Shown one piece after another: positions 19,679 through 29,651 of a stretch of DNA of 64,000 bases. The notes beneath the pieces were generated by a model. It saw only the letters and a list, made by a program, of their open reading frames with translations, was not told where the DNA came from and did no database searches. Where the stretch lies: the NCBI GenBank assembly GCA_027365225.1, contig DAHXNV010000007.1:1-64000 (forward strand). Reading direction: 5' to 3'. Numbering within the stretch: the stretch's first letter is position 1; each line of letters begins with the position of its first letter. The stretch comes from Gammaproteobacteria bacterium. GTDB taxonomy: Bacteria; Pseudomonadota; Gammaproteobacteria; Steroidobacterales; Steroidobacteraceae. Both the position numbers and the translations under genes were made by a program.

Positions 19679-20446
19679 TCAGCGCTCGAGCCGGTGGGTC
19701 GTCCGCTGCGCCGCGCGGCGGCCGGCCGGCGCGGCGGCGCGCGGCTTGAGCCCATTCTCGAAAACGCTGATGAAGGCGGCGGCGATCTCGGCGCCGGTCA
19801 TGGATTGATTCTCACGGTACCAGTGCGCGATCCAGTTGAGCGCGCCGGCGAGGGCGAACGCGGTCATCTTCGGATCGCACGGGTGGATCGAGCCGTCTTG
19901 AGCGCCCTCGCGCAACAATCGGCGGATGCCTTGATCGATCTCGGATTTCAGCGACTTGATGTGTGCGCTCATCGCCGGGGAGAGATCCTGGTCCTCGGCG
20001 CGCACCATGCACCAGCCGAACTCCGAGGCGACCGCCTGGCCGTAATGGCCGAGCACGGTCTTCAGCCGCTCGCGCGCCGGGGCGCGCTGCGAGCGCGCGT
20101 TGCGAAACGCCGCGCGGATCGGCTCGATGCCCGCGACGAAACACTCGAACAGGAGTTGTTCCTTGTTCGATACGTAGTAATACACGGTTGGCTTGCTGAC
20201 CTCGAGCGCCGCGGCGATGTCATCGAGCGAGGTGTTGTGATAGCCCTTGTGGTTGAAGGCATGGGCCGCGGCGCGGATCACGGCCTCGCGCTTGATCTGC
20301 CGGTCGCGCACCCGCTCGCGGCTGGCGCGCCACGGCGAGCCGCGCACGGCGGCGCTGGGTGTGGCGGCAGCGCTCGCGGCGAGGTGCGTTCGCCCGGGCG
20401 CCGTTTTGCGTCGACTGGTCGGCATGCCGGTTCGGGAAGGGTCCAT
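19679..20446 (-). CDS. TetR family regulator of the acyl-CoA operon
   Basis: One-component regulator, 255 residues. The helix-turn-helix is at about residues 55-100 (VIRAAAHAF, TSLDDIAAALEVSKPTVYYY, NKEQLL), preceded by an unusually long, basic and Ala-rich N-terminal extension of about 50 residues. The ligand-binding C-terminus is generic, so the effector is unknown; acyl-CoA or a related metabolite is an inference from neighbours. It is first in the minus-strand run with thiolase, SDR, ETF-QO and AACS, and divergent from IcmF. An in-frame ATG at residue 8 is an alternative start. Confidence 0.85.
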   Translation of the reverse strand: MDPSRTGMPTSRRKTAPGRTHLAASAAATPSAAVRGSPWRASRERVRDRQIKREAVIRAAAHAFNHKGYHNTSLDDIAAALEVSKPTVYYYVSNKEQLLFECFVAGIEPIRAAFRNARSQRAPARERLKTVLGHYGQAVASEFGWCMVRAEDQDLSPAMSAHIKSLKSEIDQGIRRLLREGAQDGSIHPCDPKMTAFALAGALNWIAHWYRENQSMTGAEIAAAFISVFENGLKPRAAAPAGRRAAQRTTHRLER

Positions 20447-20529
20447 GCAGTACGGAGCCCGTTGTCGCGCAGTATAACCGCACCCGCACCGATGTGCGCG
20501 CGCGGGGCGGTGGGTGCGGGCCGACGCGT

Positions 20530-20572
20530 TGACCGTCCGGGTCCGTATGGATCATACTCATTAGTAGCTATC
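20530..20572 (+). promoter_or_regulatory. putative promoter/operator upstream of icmF
   Basis: In the divergent region, a TTGACC -35-like box (20530-20535) is followed after about 17 bp by a weak TCATAC/CATACT -10. Immediately downstream, TACT-CATT-AGTA (about 20556-20567) is a short imperfect palindrome that could be a TetR-type operator. The assignment is tentative and the arms are only 4 bp. Confidence 0.3.
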
Positions 20573-20622
20573 CTACCGGCGCGTAAAGACTTTCTTCCCG
20601 CCCAGCGCCCAGCGAGCGAGCC

Positions 20623-23600
20623 ATGCTTCCCAAGCACTCGAGTGCCGTGCAGTCCGCCCATGCCGAGGATCCGGGGTCCGTCCGGCTCAGTCCGCCGCTG
20701 AGGTTCGTATCGGCCGCTTCGCTGTTCGATGGACACGACGCGGCGATCAATATGATTCGGCGCCTGCTGCAGGCCCATGGCGCCGAGGTGGTGCACCTCG
20801 GACACAACCGCAGCGTCGCCGAGATCGTGCGCGCGGCGATCCAGGAGGACGCGGACGCGATTGCTGCGACCTCCTACCAGGGCGGCCACAACGAATACTT
20901 CGCCTACATGGTGGACATGCTGCGCGAGCGCGGCTGTCCGCACATCCGCGTGGTCGTCGGCGGCGGCGGCACGATTGCCCCTCAGGAGATCGATGCGTTG
21001 CAGCGCTACGGGGTCGAGCGCATCTATACGCCCGAGGACGGGCGCCGGATGGGTCTCGAGGGCATGATCGAGGACGTGTTCGCGCGGGTGCGCGCTGCCC
21101 GCAAGCCGGCATTCGAGACGCGGCCGCTCACTACGCGAGATCCGGTGCAGATCGCGCGCGCCATCACGGTATTGGAAAACGCCGGCCCTGCCGACGCGCC
21201 GGCCGAACAGATCCGTCGCACGACGCAGCGCTCGCCGAACCGGGTGCCGGTCATCGGGATCACCGGCAGCGGAGGGGCCGGCAAGTCGAGCCTCACCGAC
21301 GAGCTGCTGACGCGACTGCTGCGGCAATTTCCGGATTGCCAGATCGCGGTGGCGGCGATGGATCCGACCCGCGGGCGCAGCGGCGGGGCGCTGCTCGGGG
21401 ACCGCATACGCATGAACAGTATCGATACCGACGCCGTGTTCATGCGTTCGCTCGCCACACGGCGACGGCACATGGCGACCGCGGCGGTGCTGAAGGACGT
21501 GATCCAGCTCTACCGTGCCGCCGGGTTCGATCTGATCCTCGTGGAGACCGCCGGCACGGGCCAGGCGGACAGCGAGATCGTCGATCTGGTGGACCGATCC
21601 GTGTACGTCATGACCGGCGAATACGGCGCGGCGAGTCAGCTCGAGAAGATCGAGATGCTCGATCACGCCGACCTGATCGTGCTGAACAAGAGCGACAAGC
21701 GCGGCGCGAACGACGGTCTGCGCGACCTGCGCAAGCAATGGCGGCGCAATCACCCCGAGGCCAGAGACCTGGCCGACGCCGATGTGCCGGTGTTCCCGAC
21801 CGTGGCCAGTCGCTTCAACGACCCGGGTGTGAATCGGCTGTTCACGGCGCTGTGCCGACTGATCGGCGCGCAACGCCTCGGCTCGGTCGCTTGGGAGACG
21901 GCCGATTCCGCGCAGCTCGAGCCGCAGGCGCGCGAGCCGCTGATCCCCGGCTCGAGGGTGCGCTACCTGGCCGAGATCGCGCACAACGGCCGCGGCGTGC
22001 GTGCGCAGATCGAGCGCCAGGCGCAAGCCGCGAGCCGTGCTCAGGGACTGTATCAGGCGCTGCAGGTCGTCGACGCGGACGCGGTGCCGGCAGCGCTCGA
22101 ACCGTGCCCGGCCGCGGTGCGCGGGGACGGCGACGCCACGCGCCAGGCGCTGCGGGCTGCCTACAACGAGGCGCTGGATGGGATCGGCGCCGAGGGGATC
22201 GGTGCGCTCAAGGCGTGGCCGGAGCGGGCGCAGGCGGCGAGCGCTGCCACCTATTCCTACCGGGTGCGCGGCCACGAGGTGAGCGGGGAGAACTACAGCG
22301 AGACACTCGCGCACGAACGGGTGCCGAAGCTCGCGGTGCCGAAGCTGCGCGACTGGGGTGAGCTGCTGCGCTTCATCCGCAGCGAGAATCTGCCCGGGGC
22401 CTTTCCCTACACCGGCGGGGTCTATCCGTACCGCCGCGAGGAGGAGGATCCGACCCGGATGTTCGCCGGCGAGGGCGCTCCGGAGCGTACCAACCGCCGG
22501 TTTCATTATCTGGCCCGGGGACACGGGGCGGTGCGCCTCTCGACGGCGTTCGACTCGACGACGCTCTACGGCGAGGATCCGGATCTGCGCCCCGACATCT
22601 ACGGCCGCACGGGCAACTCCGGGGTGTCGGTTGCGACCCTCGATGACATGAAGAAGCTCTACTCGGGCTTCGATCTGGCTCGGCCGTCGACCTCGGTGTC
22701 GATGACCATCAATGGTCCGGCGCCGATGATTCTGGCGATGTATCTCAATACGGCGATCGATCAGGGCGTCGAGCGATATCTGCGCGCCGAGGGACGCTGG
22801 CGCGACGCCGAGCGGCGCATCGAGATGCTGCGGCGCGAGGCCGCCGAGGGGGCGAGCGAGCCGCTGGCGTATCACGGCGAGCGTCCGCAGGGACACGATG
22901 GTTCGGGCCTGGCCTTGCTCGGGGTGACCGGGGATCAGTTGCTCGAGCCGCAGGTCTACGAGCGCATCAAGGCCGAAACGCTGAGCGCCGTGCGGGGCAC
23001 GGTGCAGGCGGACATTCTGAAGGAGGATCAGGCCCAGAATACCTGTGTCTTCTCCACGGAGTTCGCGCTGAGGATGATGGGCGACGTGCAGGAGTATTTC
23101 ATCGCGCACCAGGTGCGCAATTTCTACTCCGTCTCGATCTCCGGCTACCACATCGCGGAAGCCGGCGCCAATCCGATCACGCAGCTCGCCTTCACGCTCG
23201 CCAACGGCTTCACCATCGTCGAGTACTATCTGGCCCGCGGCATGAAGATCGACGACTTCGCGCCCAATCTGTCGTTCTTCTTTTCCAACGGCATGGATCC
23301 GGAGTACGCGGTGATCGGCCGGGTGGCGCGGCGCATCTGGGCGCGTGCCATGCGCGATCTTTACGGCGGCGGTCCGCGCAGCCAGATGTTGAAATATCAC
23401 GTGCAGACCTCGGGACGGAGCCTGCACGCGCGCGAGATCGGGTTCAACGACATCCGTACCACGCTGCAGGCGCTGTACGCGCTGTTCGACAATTGCAACA
23501 GCCTGCACACCAATGCCTACGACGAGGCGCTCACCACGCCGACCGAGGCGAGCGTGCGGCGGGCGGTGGCGATTCAGCTGATCATCAATCGCGAGCTCGG

Positions 23601-24096
23601 TCTGAACAAGATTCAGAATCCTTGGCAGGGATCGTTCGCCATCGAATACCTCACCGACCTGGTCGAAGAAGCCGTGTATCGGGAATTCGACGCGCTGACC
23701 GAGCGCGGCGGGGTGCTCGGGGCGATGGAGACGATGTACCAGCGCGGCAAGATCCAGGACGAGTCGCTCTACTACGAGACCCGCAAGCACGACGGGAGTC
23801 TGCCGATCGTCGGGGTGAATACCTTCCTGTCGCACTCCGATGCCGAGGCTGAGCATGCGCACGCCGAGCTGATCCGCTCGAGCGAGCAGGAGAAGCAGAC
23901 GCAGGTGGCGGCGGTGCGCGCCTTTCAGGCGCGCAATGCGCCGCGCGCGCCCGCGGCGTTGACTCGCTTGAAGCAGGTTGCGGGCACGGACGGCAACGTG
24001 TTCGCCGAGTTGATGGAGACCGTCAAGAGTTGCTCACTCGGACAGATCACCCATGCTCTGTACGAGGTCGGCGGACGCTACCGGCGCAACATGTGA
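20623..24096 (+). CDS. icmF: fused isobutyryl-CoA mutase IcmF (B12-dependent)
   Basis: Single-chain 1157-residue adenosylcobalamin enzyme interconverting isobutyryl-CoA and n-butyryl-CoA; IcmF homologues also have pivalyl-CoA mutase activity. Order: N-terminal B12-binding domain with DGHDAAINMIRR; a MeaI-type G-protein chaperone domain with P-loop GSGGAGKSS (about residue 212-222) and LNKSDKRG; then the mutase core from about 560. The core contains FPYTGGVYPYRREEEDPTRM, where Phe593 replaces the Tyr of methylmalonyl-CoA mutase, the signature separating IcmF from MCM. Divergent from the TetR gene. Its 3' end overlaps the convergent acyltransferase gene by 63 bp. Confidence 0.93.
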   Translation: MLPKHSSAVQSAHAEDPGSVRLSPPLRFVSAASLFDGHDAAINMIRRLLQAHGAEVVHLGHNRSVAEIVRAAIQEDADAIAATSYQGGHNEYFAYMVDMLRERGCPHIRVVVGGGGTIAPQEIDALQRYGVERIYTPEDGRRMGLEGMIEDVFARVRAARKPAFETRPLTTRDPVQIARAITVLENAGPADAPAEQIRRTTQRSPNRVPVIGITGSGGAGKSSLTDELLTRLLRQFPDCQIAVAAMDPTRGRSGGALLGDRIRMNSIDTDAVFMRSLATRRRHMATAAVLKDVIQLYRAAGFDLILVETAGTGQADSEIVDLVDRSVYVMTGEYGAASQLEKIEMLDHADLIVLNKSDKRGANDGLRDLRKQWRRNHPEARDLADADVPVFPTVASRFNDPGVNRLFTALCRLIGAQRLGSVAWETADSAQLEPQAREPLIPGSRVRYLAEIAHNGRGVRAQIERQAQAASRAQGLYQALQVVDADAVPAALEPCPAAVRGDGDATRQALRAAYNEALDGIGAEGIGALKAWPERAQAASAATYSYRVRGHEVSGENYSETLAHERVPKLAVPKLRDWGELLRFIRSENLPGAFPYTGGVYPYRREEEDPTRMFAGEGAPERTNRRFHYLARGHGAVRLSTAFDSTTLYGEDPDLRPDIYGRTGNSGVSVATLDDMKKLYSGFDLARPSTSVSMTINGPAPMILAMYLNTAIDQGVERYLRAEGRWRDAERRIEMLRREAAEGASEPLAYHGERPQGHDGSGLALLGVTGDQLLEPQVYERIKAETLSAVRGTVQADILKEDQAQNTCVFSTEFALRMMGDVQEYFIAHQVRNFYSVSISGYHIAEAGANPITQLAFTLANGFTIVEYYLARGMKIDDFAPNLSFFFSNGMDPEYAVIGRVARRIWARAMRDLYGGGPRSQMLKYHVQTSGRSLHAREIGFNDIRTTLQALYALFDNCNSLHTNAYDEALTTPTEASVRRAVAIQLIINRELGLNKIQNPWQGSFAIEYLTDLVEEAVYREFDALTERGGVLGAMETMYQRGKIQDESLYYETRKHDGSLPIVGVNTFLSHSDAEAEHAHAELIRSSEQEKQTQVAAVRAFQARNAPRAPAALTRLKQVAGTDGNVFAELMETVKSCSLGQITHALYEVGGRYRRNM

Positions 24097-24867
24097 GGGC
24101 GGGTCTGGCGAGCCCAGGTCCGGCTCCCCGAGCGCGGCCAGAATCGCCGCGCGCGCCCGATCGCGCAGGAGTGCGGCGGCGCGCCCGCCCGGCGGCGGCT
24201 GGATCGGCTCGAGGATCTCGATCTCTATGCGGGCCGGCCGCGGCAGCCCGCCGTGCGGAGAGAGCGCGATACGGGTGCCGCGCACCACGGCCGGAACCAC
24301 CGGGCAGCCGGCGCGCACGGCGGTGGTGAACGCGCCGCTGTGGAAGCGCAGCAAGCCGGGGGTCGTGGTGAAGGTGCCCTCGGGAAAGAACACCAGGGAG
24401 TGACCCCGAGTCGCGCTGCGCAGTACGCGCAGGGCGTCCGCGGCCCCCCGCCGGCGATCGAAGCGCTCCACGAAGTGCGCGCCGATTCGGCGCAGGAACA
24501 TCCCGGCCAGCGGCACACTGGCCATCTCGCGCTTGATGACGAACGCGAAGCGGGCCGGCAGAACCGCGGTGAACACCGGACCGTCGAGGTAACTGGCGTG
24601 ATTGGCCACGATGACACACTGTCCGCTCGGCAGGTGTTGCAGGCCGCGCACCGAGACGGGCATGCCGGAGCAGGCGAGCAGCGCACGGGCGAGGCGGCGC
24701 GTGGCCGCCCGCCGGCGTGCCAGTGCCGGTAGCGCGAGCGCGGCCAGCAACGCGGCGCAGCCGAAGATCAGGAAGACCAGCGCCGCATACACGCTGAATG
24801 CGAGCCTCAGCGGCAGCAGGGCCAGGGAACGGAACGAGAATGAGTGTGTCGGCAGATTCTGTGGCAT
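24034..24867 (-). CDS. 1-acyl-sn-glycerol-3-phosphate acyltransferase (PlsC family)
   Basis: Membrane-bound lysophospholipid acyltransferase, 277 residues. An N-terminal hydrophobic segment (about residues 17-50) anchors it. Catalytic motif I NHASYLD is the NHx4D box, and motif III FFPEGTF is clear, with KREMASVPLAGMFLRRIGAHFV between them. The C-terminal 21 codons are antisense to the end of icmF. Substrate could be lyso-PA or a lipid of a specialised pathway. Confidence 0.88.
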   Translation of the reverse strand: MPQNLPTHSFSFRSLALLPLRLAFSVYAALVFLIFGCAALLAALALPALARRRAATRRLARALLACSGMPVSVRGLQHLPSGQCVIVANHASYLDGPVFTAVLPARFAFVIKREMASVPLAGMFLRRIGAHFVERFDRRRGAADALRVLRSATRGHSLVFFPEGTFTTTPGLLRFHSGAFTTAVRAGCPVVPAVVRGTRIALSPHGGLPRPARIEIEILEPIQPPPGGRAAALLRDRARAAILAALGEPDLGSPDPPSHVAPVASADLVQSMGDLSE

Positions 24868-25065
24868 CGTGACGATGGCCGGTGAAAGTGTCGGGTATTG
24901 TGATCAGGTTCTCTATTACGTTAACAAGCGGTTCCAATTGTGATGATCGTCACACCGGCGCAGCGCCGGTGGTCACCATACTGCGATCGGCACCGTGACG
25001 CCGGAATTTCGTCAACGGCTCGACGCTCGTTGAGCGGCACGCACGGACCTGCAGCGAGACATAAA

Positions 25066-25995
25066 TTGTCCAACGAATTGGCCGCAACCAGCCTCCCAAC
25101 CCAGCCGGACACGGATCCGACCGTCGGCCGCTTCCTCGATGCCGTGTGGATGGAGCGCGGCCTGTCCACCAATACCCTGGCGGCCTACCGCGCGGATTTG
25201 ACCGCGCTGATGCGCTGGCTGAGCCTGCGGCAGATACCGGTTCTGCGGACTTCACGCCAGGATCTGCAGGATTTCATCGCGTGGCGCGTGGCCGCCGGCG
25301 CCCGGCCACGCTCGACCGCGCGCCAGCTCTCGAGCTTCCGGCGCTTCTTCCGATTCTTGTTGCGCGAAGGCCTGATTCAAGAGGATCCGACGGCACAGAT
25401 CGCGATGCCCAAGATCGGGCGGTCGCTGCCGAAGTCACTGAGCGAGGAGGAGGTCGAGGCGCTGCTTGCCGCGCCCGTCGTGCGCGACCCGCTTGGCAAT
25501 CGCGACCGCACCATGCTGGAGGTGCTCTACGCCACGGGACTGCGGGTGTCGGAGCTGGTCAATCTGCATTATGCGCAGATCAATCTCAACCAGGGCGTCA
25601 TCCGTATCATCGGCAAGGGCAACCGTGAGCGGTTGATTCCGCTCGGGGACGAGGCGGTGCGCTGGCTGACGGAATTCGTGCGCGGCGCGCGCGATGAGAT
25701 TCTGCTCGAGCGGCAGACGGATTACCTGTTCCCGACGCGCCGCGGGGATCGCATGACCCGCCAGGCGTTCTGGCACATCATCAAGCGCTACGCGCGCAAG
25801 GCACGCATCAGCAAGGGGCTCTCGCCGCATACCCTGCGCCACGCGTTTGCGACGCACCTACTGAATCATGGCGCGGACCTGCGCGTCGTGCAGATCCTGC
25901 TCGGGCACAGCGACCTGTCGACGACCCAGATCTACACCCACGTGGCGAGCGAGCGCATGAAGGATCTTCACGGGCGCCACCACCCGCGCTCCTGA
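25066..25995 (+). CDS. xerD: site-specific tyrosine recombinase XerD
   Basis: Chromosome-dimer resolution recombinase acting with XerC at dif, about 309 residues. N-terminal SAM-like core-binding domain includes FLDAVWMERGLSTNTLAAYR; the catalytic domain carries Arg in ATGLRVSELV, Lys in KGNRERLIPL, HTLRHAFATHLLNHGADLR, GHSDLSTTQ and Tyr in IYTHV. There is no ATG near the family start. I use TTG at 25066; TTG at 25078 is equally possible, and the longer frame from 24940 adds non-homologous residues. It is not phage-like: the neighbours are housekeeping genes. Confidence 0.93.
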   Translation: MSNELAATSLPTQPDTDPTVGRFLDAVWMERGLSTNTLAAYRADLTALMRWLSLRQIPVLRTSRQDLQDFIAWRVAAGARPRSTARQLSSFRRFFRFLLREGLIQEDPTAQIAMPKIGRSLPKSLSEEEVEALLAAPVVRDPLGNRDRTMLEVLYATGLRVSELVNLHYAQINLNQGVIRIIGKGNRERLIPLGDEAVRWLTEFVRGARDEILLERQTDYLFPTRRGDRMTRQAFWHIIKRYARKARISKGLSPHTLRHAFATHLLNHGADLRVVQILLGHSDLSTTQIYTHVASERMKDLHGRHHPRS

Positions 25996-26021
25996 GCGGC
26001 GCGGGTCCACGAAACGGGCGC

Positions 26022-26345
26022 TCAGCGCTCGAGGAGCTTGAGCTTGTCCGGCTTGCCATCCCACTCCTTGGCGTCCGCCGGCGCGTCTTTCTTTTCCGTG
26101 ATGACCGGCCACTGCTTGGCGAGTTCGGCATTGAGCGTCTTGAAGGCCGCCTGCCCGCCGGGCAACTCCTCCTCGGAGAAGATCGCTTCCGCGGGGCACT
26201 CCGGCTCGCAGAGGGTGCAATCGATGCACTCGTCCGGATCGATGACGAGAAAATTCGGGCCCTCGTGAAAGCAATCGACCGGACAGACTTCCACGCAGTC
26301 CATGTACTTGCACTTGATGCAGTTTTCAGTCACCACGAAAGTCAT
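26022..26345 (-). CDS. fdxA: 7Fe ferredoxin FdxA
   Basis: Small 107-residue electron carrier with one 3Fe-4S and one 4Fe-4S cluster, like Azotobacter ferredoxin I. Cysteines are at 9, 12, 17, 21, 25 and 40, 43, 46, 50; by analogy 9, 17 and 50 bind the 3Fe cluster, and 21, 40, 43 and 46 the 4Fe cluster. The start [12 protein letters not shown] fits the family exactly. Convergent with xerD, 26 bp apart. Confidence 0.95.
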   Translation of the reverse strand: MTFVVTENCIKCKYMDCVEVCPVDCFHEGPNFLVIDPDECIDCTLCEPECPAEAIFSEEELPGGQAAFKTLNAELAKQWPVITEKKDAPADAKEWDGKPDKLKLLER

Positions 26346-26464
26346 CGAATTTCCTTCCAGAACAACGGGCGGTAATACTGCCCGCGGTTGGCGGGGAGCG
26401 CCGCGCCGGGGGTCGCATTCTGCCACGCGAGGTGCGCGGCCGGCAAAGCCGCGCGGCCCCGGGG

Positions 26465-27004
26465 CTAGGTGAGCCGGCGCTGCAGGGTCGCGAAGTGGTG
26501 CGTCTCGCGCTGTTCGGCGCGGTCTTCCAGGTAACGGCGCAAGCTGAATTCCGTGCTTGGAAACGCAAGGTCCGCCCACGGGATGTCCTGCACCGGGACC
26601 AGGGCCGTCTCCAGGCTCTCGGGTCCGGCGCCGTGCTCGTCCGCTCGCATGTCCGCGCGGAAAAACACATGGACCTGATGGGCATCGAGCACGTGCACGA
26701 TAGATAGCAGCGAGCCGATCTCGACCTCGACCAGCGCCTCCTCGCGGGACTCGCGGGCCGCGCCGTCCTGCAACGTCTCCCCGTTTTCCAGGAAGCCGGC
26801 CGGTACCGTCCAGTAGCCTCGCCGCGGCTCGATCGCCCGCCGGCACAGCAGGATGCGACCGGCGTGCACCGGAACACAGCCGACCACCAAGCGGGGATTC
26901 TGATAGTGGACGGTGCCACACGCCTCACAGAGGTAGCGCGGCAAATGGTCGCCGGGCGGCACGCGCACGGTCAGCCGCGCGCCGCACTGGCTGCAGAAGC
27001 TCAT
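26465..27004 (-). CDS. Nudix hydrolase with zinc ribbon
   Basis: A 179-residue pyrophosphohydrolase. N-terminal zinc ribbon CSQC...CEAC (about residues 4-30) precedes the Nudix domain with the box [20 protein letters not shown]. This layout (ribbon plus Nudix) occurs in the NudC-like/ADP-ribose-type group, but the protein is too short to be full NudC. Start at ATG 27004 rather than 27028 because the ribbon begins right there. Substrate unknown. Confidence 0.88.
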   Translation of the reverse strand: MSFCSQCGARLTVRVPPGDHLPRYLCEACGTVHYQNPRLVVGCVPVHAGRILLCRRAIEPRRGYWTVPAGFLENGETLQDGAARESREEALVEVEIGSLLSIVHVLDAHQVHVFFRADMRADEHGAGPESLETALVPVQDIPWADLAFPSTEFSLRRYLEDRAEQRETHHFATLQRRLT

Positions 27005-27229
27005 GGTGTGGGGTGAGGGGTGGGGCACCGCGCAAGAGGGACGGTTGGGGAACTCTCGGGAGCATAAGCGGCGCTGCGTCCTTTGTCGACCAGACCGCCG
27101 CGGCTGCGAGCAAGCGGGCTTTGCCCGGCCATACCGCCTGGCCGCGATGTTGGGATCTCGAGGCGGACCGCCGAGCGGACAATCGGCGCGGCGCGGCTCC
27201 GCCGGTACAGCCGCGCGCCACGGCGTGGA

Positions 27230-29155
27230 TCAGCCCGGTCCCAGCACCGCGCTGGCAGCGCGGCTGATGCGCACCGCGTCGCGGCCGGCGTCCTTCGCCT
27301 CGTAGAGGGCTGCATCGGCGCGCGCAACGAGCTCATCGAGTGTGCGCACGCCTTCCGCCGTGGTGGCCAGGCCGGCGCTGAACGTGACACGCAGGCCGGC
27401 TCGGATATCGATGCGCGACACCAGCGCGCACAGCCGTCCGACCGTGAGCAACGCGCTATCGAGTGTCGTCTCCGGCAGCACCAGGAGAAATTCCTCTCCG
27501 CCCCAGCGTCCGAGGATGTCGCCTCCCCGCAGCGCCTCGTGCGAGACACGCGCGAACTCGCGCAGCACGTGATCGCCGGTGGCGTGACCGTACTGGTCGT
27601 TGATGGTCTTGAAGTGATCGAAATCGAGCAGCGCCACGGTGAGCGGCCGGTTGTGCTCGAGTGCCGAGCCGAGCGCCAGGGTGGCTCGCTGCGCAGTGTG
27701 TCCGCGGTTCGGCAGGCTCGTCAGCGGGTCTGTGTTCGCCAAGACCACCAGTTGCCGGCGGTGGCGTCGGCCCGAGATCAGGATATAGGACAGCAGGATG
27801 ATGATCAGGCCGCCGGCCACGCCGGCAGTCCCCATCCAGTGCAGCAGCTGGCGCTGCTTGGCGGCCTGGTAGGCAGCGGCCTGAAGCTTGCGCGTCAGTA
27901 CGGCATTGCGCAGGAACTCCTCCGAGGCCCGAAAATGCATCTCCAGAGCGGCTTTCAGGCGGGATTGATTGATTCGGTTCTGCGCTTTGAAGCGGCGCAA
28001 GTACTGGCTCTGGTCGCGATACGCGACCGCATACCGGTGCAGCGCCGCCTCGGCCCGAGAGCGGGCGAGATAGGCGGGAGCGATGGTGGTTGCCGCCAGG
28101 TCCGCGCCGGAGTGATCGAGCACCCTGTTGAGCAGCGCGAGTGCGTGCCGGGGATGCTGCTCGCCGAGCGCAATTCGCGCGCGCAGCACGTTGGTTTCAT
28201 TGACCATGGCGTGCGCGTTGCCGGCCGCGAGCACTGGCGCGGCACGGTTGCACGCTCGGCGCGCGGCGGCGAATCGTTTTAGTGCGATCTCGGCCTGACA
28301 GATGCTCAGATTCGCGTAGGCGACTCCCTGGCGATCGTCGATTGCGGTGCTGAGGGCGCGATCGGAGCGATAGGCGGCGATCGCACGATGATAGTGCCGC
28401 ATGGCGCGCAGGATCCCGCCCTCGAAATACTGGTCCGTGGCCAGATAGTTGGTCGAATTGTGCGCCTTGTCCCAGCCGATCGTCTGCCGGAGCAGGTCGA
28501 GCGCCTGCTTGTAGTCGCCCATCTTGGTCAGCACCCTGGTGAGCACGATGCCCGCGTCGATTCGCGCCGTGGGCAGGCCCAGCGACTGTGCCCGCAGGTA
28601 CGACTGGGTGAGTTCGCGGATCGCAAGGTCGGAGCGATTGCGCAGGATGTTCAGGTCGCCTGCGGTGATTTTCAGGCACAGAGCGCTCGGGGAGTTCGCC
28701 GGCAGTGAGGCGCGGGCCTGCTTGATCCGCCGCAGCGCCCGGGCGATCCCGGCCGGCGAGTCGAAACTGAGCGCATAGCTCGAGAGGATCTGCTCGCGCA
28801 GCGGGTCGACGGCGCCGCCGAGCAGTTTGAGGCCGCGGCGCGCCGGGGCGCGGGAAGCGTGATACAGGGCCAGCGCGCGATAGGCGGACGCCTGGATGGC
28901 GTACAGCGCCGCGAGACGCCGCGGGTCGCTGCGCGCACTGCCGGGCGGCAGCCGGGCGATGCGTGCCTCGGCCTGCGCCAGGGCCTGGCTGGCATCGCGC
29001 GAGACCAGGGGGCGCAGTGCGACGAACTGCGGCGCGCGCACGGGGAAGCAGCCGGCGTTCGCGGGCTTCCCAATGCCCATGCCCGCCAGCGCCAGAACCA
29101 GCAGTCCCGCGCACCATCTCAGTGTCGTACGCCCTATTGCCGCTATATCGGACAT
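27230..29155 (-). CDS. diguanylate cyclase with periplasmic helical-repeat sensor
   Basis: Membrane protein of about 641 residues that should make c-di-GMP. An N-terminal signal segment (TTLRWCAGLLVLALAGMGIG, then a likely cut after KPANA) leads to a long helical, TPR-like periplasmic region. One transmembrane helix follows (GVAGGLIIILLSYILIS), then a cytoplasmic GGDEF domain. The active site reads GGEEF and the product-inhibition site RGGD lies five residues before it, so the domain looks active and feedback-regulated. Start at ATG 29155, which has AGG six bases upstream; the longer frame reaches 29218. Confidence 0.88.
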   Translation of the reverse strand: MSDIAAIGRTTLRWCAGLLVLALAGMGIGKPANAGCFPVRAPQFVALRPLVSRDASQALAQAEARIARLPPGSARSDPRRLAALYAIQASAYRALALYHASRAPARRGLKLLGGAVDPLREQILSSYALSFDSPAGIARALRRIKQARASLPANSPSALCLKITAGDLNILRNRSDLAIRELTQSYLRAQSLGLPTARIDAGIVLTRVLTKMGDYKQALDLLRQTIGWDKAHNSTNYLATDQYFEGGILRAMRHYHRAIAAYRSDRALSTAIDDRQGVAYANLSICQAEIALKRFAAARRACNRAAPVLAAGNAHAMVNETNVLRARIALGEQHPRHALALLNRVLDHSGADLAATTIAPAYLARSRAEAALHRYAVAYRDQSQYLRRFKAQNRINQSRLKAALEMHFRASEEFLRNAVLTRKLQAAAYQAAKQRQLLHWMGTAGVAGGLIIILLSYILISGRRHRRQLVVLANTDPLTSLPNRGHTAQRATLALGSALEHNRPLTVALLDFDHFKTINDQYGHATGDHVLREFARVSHEALRGGDILGRWGGEEFLLVLPETTLDSALLTVGRLCALVSRIDIRAGLRVTFSAGLATTAEGVRTLDELVARADAALYEAKDAGRDAVRISRAASAVLGPG

Positions 29156-29651
29156 GACCTGTCGCAACATAGATCGTCGCGGGATTCGGGGGGCACGTGA
29201 TTTCACGTTTTCGCGCACTGTCGCCGCGTGGAGACGATGCGCCGGGCTCAGCTGTGCGGTCCGTCACACTTGCGCGAGCCGATGGGTGCGGCGCGCCGTA
29301 CGCGCGTGCGAGGGTCGTGGCGAAGAATCTTCGGGCGAGGGGTCTGCGCATCATCACGGCCTGCGGCCCGCCGCCACGGGCGCGCGGCCCGGCGTGACGC
29401 GGGGACCTCGCGCGCCGGCGAGCGCACCGGCAACGCTCGTCTGACTTCAGCGCCGCCGCACGCAGAGCCGCGAACCGGCGCCACGAGGCCTGCAAGTGCC
29501 GAGACACGACCAGCGCCGTCAGGAACGGTGCGAAGACGTATCGGGGCAGGACTGATGGCGAGCTGCGCCATGGTGTCGAACGAATCCGTTGTCGCGGGGG
29601 GATAGGCCACGGGCGCACGGACTGGAGCGGCGGCTTCTTCGACTTGCCACC
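29156..29651. other. non-coding or decayed stretch
   Basis: About 500 bases between the diguanylate cyclase and the PIN-toxin remnant. Several open frames cross it, but none shows a recognisable domain. Together with the next 1.2 kb it appears to be a zone of gene decay. Confidence 0.5.

Noticed and set aside
20278-23862. 1194-codon open frame antisense to icmF and the TetR gene
   Set aside because: No recognisable motif and it covers two well-supported genes; high-GC shadow frame.
25066-25995. Prophage or integron integrase
   Set aside because: Sequence blocks and neighbours fit housekeeping XerD; no phage genes or attachment repeats are near.
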